A DNA stretch of 64,000 nucleotides from Capillimicrobium parvum (GTDB taxonomy: Bacteria; Actinomycetota; Thermoleophilia; Solirubrobacterales; Solirubrobacteraceae), in NCBI RefSeq assembly GCF_021172045.1, contig NZ_CP087164.1:4154001-4218000 (forward strand). The letters are read 5' to 3'. Below, piece by piece: positions 48,242 to 55,104 of this stretch. The position numbers and the translations under genes are program-made. The notes under the pieces were generated by a model that saw nothing but the letters and a program-made list of their open reading frames with translations, searched no databases and was not told the origin of the DNA. Numbering within the stretch: the first letter of the stretch is position 1; every line of letters starts with the position of its first letter.

Positions 48242-48455
48242 CGCGTCCGGCCCGCCGCCGCGCGTCCGGCCCGCCGCCGCGCGTCCGACCCACAGCCGCC
48301 CGTCCGGCCGTCCGGCCCGCAGCCGCGCGTCCGGCCGTCCGGCCCGCAGCCGCGCGTCCGGCCGTCCGGCCCGCAGCCGCGCGTCCGGCCGTCCGGCCCG
48401 CCGCCGCGCGTCCGAGCCGCAGCCGCCCCTCCAGCCCCCAGCCGCGCGTCCGGCC
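48242..48455. repeat. GC-rich 27-bp tandem repeat
   Basis: Three perfect copies of a 27-bp unit (CGTCCGGCCGTCCGGCCCGC followed by AGCCGCG) at 48301-48381, a fourth with one mismatch to 48408, flanked by 19-bp partial units on both sides. The unit is a multiple of three, so an antisense frame stays open, but its translation is low-complexity Arg/Gly. It fills the convergent gap between the caa3 operon and the cytochrome-cupredoxin gene. Confidence 0.9.
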
Positions 48456-48523
48456 TTTGGTCCTGTCGCGTCGACGGCGTCAGGCGCCGGAACCGCGCCA
48501 CGCCGGCGGGCGCGGCCGCCGGC

Positions 48524-49261
48524 TCACTTGACGGTGAGCGTGCCCTGCATGCCCGCGGCGCGGTGGCCCTGCACGGTGCAGAAGTACTGGTAGGTGCCGG
48601 GCGGGATGTTGTCGACCGTGAACTGGGAGGTCCCGCCCTTGCCGACGATCTCGCCCTTGGCGTTCACGCCGCCGTTGTCGATCGCGATGTCGTGCTCGAC
48701 GGTGGACTCGTTGCCCATCTTGACCGTGAGGCGCCCGGGCGGCGCGCTGGCCTTGTTCGTGACGTAGGCGAGCTGGCCGCTGGGATCGGCGTTGATCTGC
48801 AGGACGCCGTTCTTCGCGACCGCCGGCTTGCCCTGCCCCGGGGCCTTGACCGCGGTGGCCAGCAGGCCGGTGTCCTGGCCCTTCCTGTCGACCGACTCGG
48901 CGACGTAGGCCGCGACGTCGGTCACGTGGTCGCCGGTGACGAGGTCGGCCGGCATCTTGCCGCCGCGCAGCGGGATCTTGATCTGCTCGGCGACGACGCC
49001 GCGGACGACGCTGCGCTCGAAGCCGTCGGAGAGCGACTGACGGAACGCCGCGTCGAGGTTCGGGCCGACCGTGCCCTTCGTGCCGGCCCGGCTCAAGGTG
49101 TGGCAGGAGCCGCACCGCTCGACGAACATCTGCTTGCCCGCGACGAGGTTGTCGTCCGAGCTGGACGGGGCCTGGCTGCCGCACGCACCGAGCAGCACGG
49201 CCGTCGCGGCCGCACCGGCCACGATCGCCAACACCCTCCCCCTCGGCAGGACCCTCTCCAT
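48524..49261 (-). CDS. Lipoprotein with cytochrome c and cupredoxin domains
   Basis: 245 aa. Lipobox LLGAC near 22-26, cytochrome c domain about 40-140 with CGSCH near 49-53 and a candidate methionine (GGKMPADL), then a cupredoxin at about 150-245 with histidine in VEHDIAIDN and the HCHM cluster in YFCTVQGHRAAGM: both metal sites look intact. It would shuttle electrons outside the membrane, probably to the oxidases upstream (convergent caa3 operon). ATG follows TAGGAT by ten bases. The haem-copper fusion in a lipoprotein is uncommon. Confidence 0.85.
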   Translation of the reverse strand: MERVLPRGRVLAIVAGAAATAVLLGACGSQAPSSSDDNLVAGKQMFVERCGSCHTLSRAGTKGTVGPNLDAAFRQSLSDGFERSVVRGVVAEQIKIPLRGGKMPADLVTGDHVTDVAAYVAESVDRKGQDTGLLATAVKAPGQGKPAVAKNGVLQINADPSGQLAYVTNKASAPPGRLTVKMGNESTVEHDIAIDNGGVNAKGEIVGKGGTSQFTVDNIPPGTYQYFCTVQGHRAAGMQGTLTVK

Positions 49262-49271
49262 CGCCCGCGGG

Positions 49272-49277
49272 ATCCTA
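49272..49277 (-). promoter_or_regulatory. -10 element for the cytochrome-cupredoxin gene
   Basis: TAGGAT on the minus strand, ten bases before the ATG at 49261. Confidence 0.4.
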
Positions 49278-49323
49278 ACCAAGCCGGCGGCGATTTGGCG
49301 AGCCGGAAACGAGATCTCGTTGC

Positions 49324-50922
49324 TCAGGACGGCAACGGCAGCTCGTCCAGCCGGCCCAGACCCGCCGCGACGACCCCCGCGGCCACGCCGTCCCACGAGA
49401 AGCGCTCGCGGGCGGTGGCCACGAGCGCCGCGCGCGTGCGGTCCCGTCCATCCCCGCAGACCCGCAGCCACCCGGTGATCCGGTCGGCCAGATCGTCGAC
49501 GGCCCGCGGCCCGACGCCGAACGACAGCAGCGGCGCGAACTCGTCGCCGACCGCCGCCGCCAGCGTCCGCGTGACCTCGGCCAGCCCGGAATGGGCCGCC
49601 GAGATCGGCAGCGCCCCGCACGCCGCGGCCTCCGCGGCCACCATGCCGAACGCCTCCGGAAACGTGCTCGGCACGACCTGCGCCTCGCAGGCCGGCAGCA
49701 CGTGCGCGAGCTCGGCGTGCTCGAGGCGCCCGCACCAGACCACGCGGTCGTCGAGCCGCGCGGCCGCCCGCCGGTAGGCCTCGCCCGCCGCCGCCTCCGA
49801 GTCGAGGAACGTCAGGAGATGGTGCAAAGGCGCCCGCGGGCCCCCCTCGAGCGCCCGGCCCGCCCGCGCGATGTCCCGGGCTCCTTCGAGGTCGCCGGCC
49901 GCGAGCGCGCGCTGCAGGGCCATCAGGCCGTCCCGGTACGCGCCGAACCCGACCACGACGAGCCGCGCGTCCGGGGCCGCGTCGAGCACGAGCGGCCAGG
50001 CGGCGAGCAGCAGGTCCACGCCCTTGGAGACGATCAGCTTGCCGGTGTAGGCGACGAGCCGGTCGCGCCCGAGGTCGAGGCGCTGGAGCGCGCGGCCCGC
50101 AGCGGCGTGGTCCATGGCGAACGCGTCGGCGCCGCCGGCCTCCTGAGCGGCCTCGCCCGCCTCGTCGAGGTGACCGCCGGCGCCGGCCGCGAGCGCCTCG
50201 GCCAGCGCCTGCAGCTCGCGTGCCGCGGCCTGCGGCGCGCGCGGCGCGAACTGCTCGATGTCGACCCCGGGAGGGCCCAGGCGGGTCCGTTCCTGCAATT
50301 CCGCGCCCAGCGCGTCCCACAGCGACTGCCCGGTGTGCAGCGAGCCGACGAGGATCGTGCGCGCGGCGGAGAGCCCCTCGCGCGCCCACGGCATGAAACG
50401 CTCTGGGTGCGGCTTGACGACGTACTCGAGGGCGCTGCCGTGGATCTTCACCGCCGTCCGCAGGCCCGCCCGCGCGAGGATCGCCGGCCCCATGACGAGG
50501 TGATTGGCCAGCGAGACGTCGGGCCGCGCACGCTCGGCGACCGCGCGCACCGCCTCGACGTTTCGCGCGACGTACTCGGCGATCTCGGCATCCGAGCAGG
50601 CCGGAAAAGGGCGGGCATCGAACCCCTCGTACCGGTCGGCGACGTACACCGGCAGCAGCGTTCCGATGTCCGGCCGGTAGATCGTCGCCCGCACGGGCTC
50701 GCGCAGGACCTCGACCTCCCACCCGCTCCCGGCCCAGGTGCCGATGGCATCGACCCACGGCAGATCGCGCGGGTCGCGATCCTGGCACAGGACATGGACC
50801 TCGTGCCCGAGGTGGCGCAGGGCCTCCGCGAGCTTGGAGGTGTAGACGTTGGAGCCGGTGCCTCGCAGGAGGTAGCCGTGGAAGATCAGGACGCGCACTC
50901 CGGTATCGTGCCCGTTCGTCAT
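49324..50922 (-). CDS. GT4-family glycosyltransferase
   Basis: 532 aa. N-domain with GYLLRGTGSNVYTSKLAEAL near 16-35 (GT4 glycine-rich loop) and HVLCQDRD; C-domain with YTGKLIVSKGVDLLLAAWPL near 305 and the EX7E region in VPSTFPEAFGMVAAEAAACG near 440-459. A long Ala-rich insert separates the domains. It transfers a sugar from a nucleotide donor, probably to a surface glycan or glycolipid. Start overlaps the divergent zinc-ribbon gene at the same base pair region. Confidence 0.88.
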   Translation of the reverse strand: MTNGHDTGVRVLIFHGYLLRGTGSNVYTSKLAEALRHLGHEVHVLCQDRDPRDLPWVDAIGTWAGSGWEVEVLREPVRATIYRPDIGTLLPVYVADRYEGFDARPFPACSDAEIAEYVARNVEAVRAVAERARPDVSLANHLVMGPAILARAGLRTAVKIHGSALEYVVKPHPERFMPWAREGLSAARTILVGSLHTGQSLWDALGAELQERTRLGPPGVDIEQFAPRAPQAAARELQALAEALAAGAGGHLDEAGEAAQEAGGADAFAMDHAAAGRALQRLDLGRDRLVAYTGKLIVSKGVDLLLAAWPLVLDAAPDARLVVVGFGAYRDGLMALQRALAAGDLEGARDIARAGRALEGGPRAPLHHLLTFLDSEAAAGEAYRRAAARLDDRVVWCGRLEHAELAHVLPACEAQVVPSTFPEAFGMVAAEAAACGALPISAAHSGLAEVTRTLAAAVGDEFAPLLSFGVGPRAVDDLADRITGWLRVCGDGRDRTRAALVATARERFSWDGVAAGVVAAGLGRLDELPLPS

Positions 50923-51190
50923 GAGTTTTCCGCGCTACCGCATGCGCACCCCGTCGACGGGCCGCGAGATCATCATCGAAGGCGATCCCGACGAGGTCTA
51001 CGTCGACCGCGACACGGGCGAGGAGCTCGACGTCGTCGGAATGGTGCTGCCGCTGCCCCCGAGCAAGTCGAAGCTGCCCTGGGCGGTCGAGAACCTGCGT
51101 TTCTGCAACTGGTGCGACCAGCTCGCCCAGCGGGACCTGAACGACTGCCCGACCTGCGGGCGGCGCATGGCGCCGCTGGGCGCCGCCTGA
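50921..51190 (+). CDS. Small zinc-ribbon protein, 89 aa
   Basis: Encodes a mixed beta N-terminus (EIIIEGDPDEVYVDRDTGEE) and a C-terminal four-cysteine ribbon: CNWCDQ near 62-67 and CPTCGRR near 75-81. Soluble; no wider family recognised. Proteins of this size with a lone CxxC...CxxC pair often bind zinc and act as adaptors. Its ATG shares two bases with the divergent glycosyltransferase ATG. TATCGT lies 11 bases upstream. Confidence 0.7.
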   Translation: MSFPRYRMRTPSTGREIIIEGDPDEVYVDRDTGEELDVVGMVLPLPPSKSKLPWAVENLRFCNWCDQLAQRDLNDCPTCGRRMAPLGAA

Positions 51191-51204
51191 CCCATCCCTT
51201 CGCC

Positions 51205-51777
51205 ATGAGCGCTCGTCCCCTCGCCGCTGCCGTCATCGCGCTGGCCCTTGGGGCCGGCGTCGCGGCGTGCGGCGGAACGCAGGTCAGCGAGGACAAGCCG
51301 GCCACGACCCCGCCGATCACGGTCTCCGAGGCGGAGCTCGCCGGCCTGAACGGCACCGAGACGGCCGCCTCAGCCGGCACGACCACGGGCACGGGCACGA
51401 CCTCGACCACGGGCACCACGTCGACGCAGTCGAGCTCCACCGGTTCCACGGGCGCGACCGGCTCGACGTCGAGCGGCACGTCCTCGGGCACCAGCGGCTC
51501 GAGCGGCACCGCGAGCAGCGGCACGTCGGGCGGCACCACCGGCTCGAGCGGCACCACCGGCGGAGGGACCACCGGCGGAGGGACCACCGGCGGAGGGACC
51601 ACCGGCGGCGGCACGACCGGCGGAGGGACCACCGGCGGCGGCACGACCGGCGGCGGCACGAGTGCCGGCGGCACCACGGGCGGCGGGACGACCGGCGGCG
51701 GCGCCGGCACCGGCGGAGGCGGAACCGGCGGCGCCGGCTTCCAGGACTTCTGCGCGCAGAACCCGGGCGCCTGCTAG
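51205..51777 (+). CDS. Lipoprotein with Thr/Ser/Gly low-complexity body
   Basis: 190 aa. Lipobox VAACGG near 20-24, then a Thr/Ser-rich stretch and a (TGGG)n region with GGGTTGGG repeats at about 118-160, typical of an extended, possibly glycosylated wall anchor. The end is GAGFQDFCAQNPGAC, a short cysteine-bearing tail found again twice downstream in other frames. No catalytic domain. Starts 14 bases after the zinc-ribbon gene and is probably co-transcribed. Confidence 0.7.
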   Translation: MSARPLAAAVIALALGAGVAACGGTQVSEDKPATTPPITVSEAELAGLNGTETAASAGTTTGTGTTSTTGTTSTQSSSTGSTGATGSTSSGTSSGTSGSSGTASSGTSGGTTGSSGTTGGGTTGGGTTGGGTTGGGTTGGGTTGGGTTGGGTSAGGTTGGGTTGGGAGTGGGGTGGAGFQDFCAQNPGAC

Positions 51778-51913
51778 CGCCCCTCGGCCCCGCCGGCCTC
51801 CAGAACTTCTGCGCGCAGAACCCGGGCGCCTGCTGGTGCCCCTGAGCGGCGCCGGCTTCCAGAACTTCTGCGCGCTCCAGGACTTCTGCACGCAGAACCC
51901 GGGCGCCTGCTAG
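51731..51913 (+). repeat. Tandem copies of a lipoprotein C-terminal segment
   Basis: Three near-identical blocks (51731-51777, 51791-51833, 51849-51913), each reading FQxFC-x-QNPGAC and a stop when translated. The stop codons fall in three different frames, and the stop of the second copy is changed from TAG to TGG. Also repeated is the flanking TAGCGCCCCTCGGCCC. Confidence 0.8.
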
Positions 51914-51933
51914 CGCCCCTCGGCCCCTCGGCC

Positions 51934-52620
51934 CTACTGGTCCTCAGCCGGCGTCGTCGGGTTCGTTACGAGTGTCGCGGAGTACGTCAGCCGCGCCGTC
52001 GTGTACTTGCACAGGTACTGCTTGAGGTCCCCGATGGTGGTCTGGGCGGTCTGTGTCTGCGTCGTCGCCTGGGCCTTGCAGGCGGAGTCGCGGCTCGCGC
52101 GCCAGGCCGTGTCGGCGGGCAGGCCCACCGCCAGCGCCGGGGCCCACGTGGGCACCGTCAGCGCGATCACCTCGTCCTTCTTGACCGCCAGCGTCGTCTC
52201 GAGCGGGAACTGGACCGTCTTGCCGAAGAACGGCGTCAGCTTCATCACCGGGCTCTGGGCGACCAGGCGCGCCCGCGCCTTCGTCCCGGTCGTGAGCACC
52301 GCCAGGCCCGCCTGGGCCTCGCCGCCGTAGTTGTCGTTGAAGAACTTGACCTGCTTCTTGCCGGGGAGGCCGAGCTGAACGCTCCAGGCGACGATCCGGC
52401 CATCGGCCGGCACGCGGAACACGCCGTTCGTCCCGCCGACGCTCTGCTGGTAGCCGGTCGTGCGGGTCACCGCGATGCAGTTCGTCGGGCACGACGGCGT
52501 GCCCGTGGCCGCAGCGCCTGTGGGCCCGACCTCCTTGATCTCGGCATTCGCGGCCGGGGCAAGCGCCAGCGCGCCGAGGACGGCCGTCAGGGCGGGGATC
52601 GTGAAATTTGGACGCAGCAT
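51934..52620 (-). CDS. Secreted hypothetical protein
   Basis: 228 aa. Signal peptide 1-26 (LTAVLGALALAPAANA). Mature part is beta-rich with paired cysteines (PSCPTNCIAV near 41-50), then FRVPADGRIVAWSVQLGLPG and FFGKTVQFPLETTLAVKKDE followed by VIALTVPTWAPALAVG: a jelly-roll-like pattern. Its order of elements resembles the broken gene at 19388, suggesting a family of surface proteins in this genome. No family name recognised. No catalytic residues. Confidence 0.6.
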   Translation of the reverse strand: MLRPNFTIPALTAVLGALALAPAANAEIKEVGPTGAAATGTPSCPTNCIAVTRTTGYQQSVGGTNGVFRVPADGRIVAWSVQLGLPGKKQVKFFNDNYGGEAQAGLAVLTTGTKARARLVAQSPVMKLTPFFGKTVQFPLETTLAVKKDEVIALTVPTWAPALAVGLPADTAWRASRDSACKAQATTQTQTAQTTIGDLKQYLCKYTTARLTYSATLVTNPTTPAEDQ

Positions 52621-52678
52621 CGGGGAGATTCAACACGACCACGGCCGCGAGGTTGCGCTGCATCGACTCCCGGGCCGC

Positions 52679-52762
52679 ATGGCAGCGGTCGAGACGGTCG
52701 CCTTGGAACGCCGGTTCAAGGGTGCCCTGAAGGCGGTTGACGGCATGGACCTCGACCGCGAG
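52679..52762 (+). pseudogene. N-terminal relic of a DrrA-type ABC transporter ATPase
   Basis: Reads MAAVETVALERRFKGALKAV followed by DGMDLD, the characteristic first strands of drug-export ABC ATPases (IETxxLxKRFGxxxAVDGxDLxVxxGE). Similarity stops abruptly near 52760, before the Walker A loop, and the frame continues as unrelated low-complexity sequence to a stop near 52958. It is divergent from the gene at 51934, in the usual position for such an operon. See the permease relic at 57268. Confidence 0.6.
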
Positions 52763-52925
52763 CGAGCAGCGCCCGCCCAGCGCGACGGAACCGCCCCGCC
52801 CACGCGCACGCTTTCCCGAACCGTGGGCCCCTGGGTCCTCGCCGGTCATCGTCGCCCCCTGCACGATTCGTTGCAGCCGCCCACCCGCCCGCGAGAAACC
52901 CGCGACAGGAGTCCTACGTATCGCC

Positions 52926-53192
52926 CTAGGCGTGCGCCACGACCTCGCACACGCTGACGTTGTCCACCGTGACCGCCTCGGGGACGTTCGTGCGGACCTG
53001 TTGGGCCATCGCGTTTGCCGCCTCCTCGGACTCGAGGACGACAACCGAGTGGCCCTTGCCCGGCCCGACCTGCATCCAAGAGCCGGAGACGAACCCCGGC
53101 GCTCCCGAGACCGCCGGGACGGTGCGGTCCAGTAGTTCGCGCCTGGCGTCGGAGAAATCGCTGATAGAGACGTCGACGATGACGGCATGCAT
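52926..53192 (-). CDS. Small dimeric alpha/beta-barrel (ABM-like) protein
   Basis: 88 aa. Starts MHAVIVDVSISDFSDARREL and has GFVSGSWMQVGPGKGHSVVV in the centre, then a helix EEAANAMAQQV and a last strand VSVCEVVAHA: the layout of antibiotic biosynthesis monooxygenase/dimeric alpha-beta barrel proteins. Catalytic residues are not defined for this group. GAGGAG precedes the ATG at 53192. Downstream, the segment joins the ATPase relic. Confidence 0.65.
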   Translation of the reverse strand: MHAVIVDVSISDFSDARRELLDRTVPAVSGAPGFVSGSWMQVGPGKGHSVVVLESEEAANAMAQQVRTNVPEAVTVDNVSVCEVVAHA

Positions 53193-54293
53193 CGTTCCGG
53201 CTCCTCGTTTCGTTGGTGGCCGAGGTGATCGTCTCCGACAAGCCTCGTCCGATGCAAGGGGGACCGCGTCGTTCATCCGTGCGCGGCCGGGCGCGGGCCG
53301 CTGTGCCTGCGGCACGGCGGCGGCACCGTCGCGGTAGCGGCGCAGCGCGTCGACCGGCGGTAGCTCGCTCGTGGCGATATCGCCATCGTGCGCGACACCG
53401 GCCGCTGAACGCTCGCCGCCCCGATCTCGCGGGACGGCGAGCGCATTTCGCGCGAGCGCCAACTGCCACCAGGTGCCCGTGGGGCAAAGTGCGCGCTCGA
53501 ACCCCGCGCGGGGTGCGCTCATCTGTAGCGGCGGGATCCGCCGTGCCCATCGCCCGGGGAACCGAATACCCGTCATCCAGCAACAGAAGCGGGCGCCGTC
53601 AGTCCAATGACCCAACGCAACGCGCCCGTCGAGCGTCACGAAGAACGCTCAGTGCCCTTTGCGTTGTTCTATAGAGATTGATAGGCACCTGAATAGATGA
53701 GCGCGCCCGACCTGCTGAGCATCTCGAGCGTCTCGTCTGCGCTGTGATGGACCAGGAGCGGACGTGCGATGTTCACTATTAAAGGAAATCTTCCGCGCTT
53801 CTCGCCGGATCTCGAACCGCTGACGGTTTCATTTCTAGCGCGAGTCACCCGACAGTTGCGCCGTCGATACTCCGTGGTGTCGTTTCGCGATCTCAGCAGA
53901 GGAGCGCCTTGACATCGGCTTTTCGCAGTGGGACGCTCGCTCCTGGACGAAGGGCCACAAGTGCTTCCTGTATTGCAGCGTCGTGACGCCTGCAGGGGGT
54001 TGAGGCCATCGCGCGTCGGTTCTGACGCCAACGCTCGTGCGCCCCCCGTGCGCATCACCACTGAGCATGAGGCGGAGTGAAGACACTCCGGCTCCACCCC
54101 GGCACCGATTGAGCGAGCGCCGGGAATGAGCCGCAATCCTGAAAGTTAACGCGTCACCATTGTGCCGTTACTCCAACGGGGGATGTGACGCGCGAGCTGA
54201 AAAAGCCTATCCAGGAAAGCACCGACTCCGGGCTCGGGGATTCACTGTGCGCTTCGCGCGTGCGCCTTCGAGCCAGAGAGGAGACAATCGGCA
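53193..54293. other. Gene-poor, lower-GC stretch of 1.1 kb
   Basis: No convincing gene. Open frames on both strands are short, overlap one another and have arginine-rich or biased translations. The part from 53640 to 54290 is clearly less GC-rich than the rest of the window and has ordinary stop codon density. One fragment ending at 53669 reads SADETLEMLSRSGALIYSGA and looks protein-like, perhaps the end of a decayed gene. Position suggests foreign, degenerating DNA. Confidence 0.5.
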
Positions 54294-54845
54294 ATGAGCA
54301 GACATCGACGGCTTTTGGCTCTTGGGACGGTCCTTGTGGCGGCAATCGCGTTCCCCGCGGCGGCTTCGGCGGCTGTCGCGCCGGGAACATATTTCCCAAC
54401 GGCCGATAGCTTCAACTCCGCAAACGCTCCGGGCAGCTCGCACCTGACATCGGGCACGCCGTCGTGCACGGTCACGACAACGCTCGACGTCAACTGCTCG
54501 GCGTATGTGCTCGGGGGCGTCGGCCACACGAATGCGACCGTGAGCCTCGCGGCCAACTACACGGCGATCGTTGACTGCTTCAACCCCGGAACGAACCGGA
54601 ACAACCCGATCGAGTCGCACACCACGTCGTTCGCGGCCACCAGTACGGCCACCGTGCCCTCGACCAGGAACGGACAGCTGTCTGTCCCGGCGCAGTCGGT
54701 GAGCGCTGGGCAAGTGGGGCAGGTGTGCCCGAATCCCAACTGGACGCCGGTCATCCGTCAGGGATCTCTCACGCTGGTGAGCTTCACGTACACGCTCACG
54801 TTCGCAGGGTTCACGTCACCGTACATCACGATCACCGCCAGCTAG
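54294..54845 (+). CDS. Secreted hypothetical protein, 183 aa
   Basis: Signal peptide at 1-26 (LLALGTVLVAAIAFPAAASA). Mature chain is Ser/Thr/Asn-rich with several cysteines (TPSCTVTTTLDVNCSAYVLG near 56-75, then VDCFNP and VCPNPNW), all consistent with a small disulphide-stabilised beta protein. AGAGAGGAGA precedes the ATG. Codon use is less GC3-biased than neighbours (codons such as GCG mixed with TTT, CTT), fitting its place in the foreign-looking segment. A hairpin terminator follows. Confidence 0.6.
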   Translation: MSRHRRLLALGTVLVAAIAFPAAASAAVAPGTYFPTADSFNSANAPGSSHLTSGTPSCTVTTTLDVNCSAYVLGGVGHTNATVSLAANYTAIVDCFNPGTNRNNPIESHTTSFAATSTATVPSTRNGQLSVPAQSVSAGQVGQVCPNPNWTPVIRQGSLTLVSFTYTLTFAGFTSPYITITAS

Positions 54846-54887
54846 CGGCGAGTGATGCGGTCGTGAATCGCGAGAGGTAGGCACGAG

Positions 54888-54922
54888 CGGAAGGGCCGGG
54901 CCATCGGGCACCGGCCCTTCCG
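54888..54922 (+). terminator. Hairpin terminator after the secreted-protein gene
   Basis: Perfect 12-bp stem CGGAAGGGCCGG / CCGGCCCTTCCG with an 11-base loop and a short TCCTTG tail, 43 bases after the stop. Confidence 0.7.
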
Positions 54923-55104
54923 TCCTTGTGCATGCCGATGTTGGCAACTCATTGCCGGGCCAGATCTCGTGGCGCCGCCGGTCGGGACAGAAGGTTCTCC
55001 GGACCTTCTCGGTAGTTCGGAACGAGACGGTGACCGGTTCGGTGGCCTCTGCCGCCGCCGCCGTGTGAACCGCCGTGGCAACGCATGGAAGGCAGCGGCC
55101 GCGT

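Noticed and set aside
48238-48501. An 87-aa antisense frame over the 27-bp repeat
   Set aside because: Open only because the repeat unit is a multiple of three; translation is Arg/Gly/Cys low complexity with no start signal.
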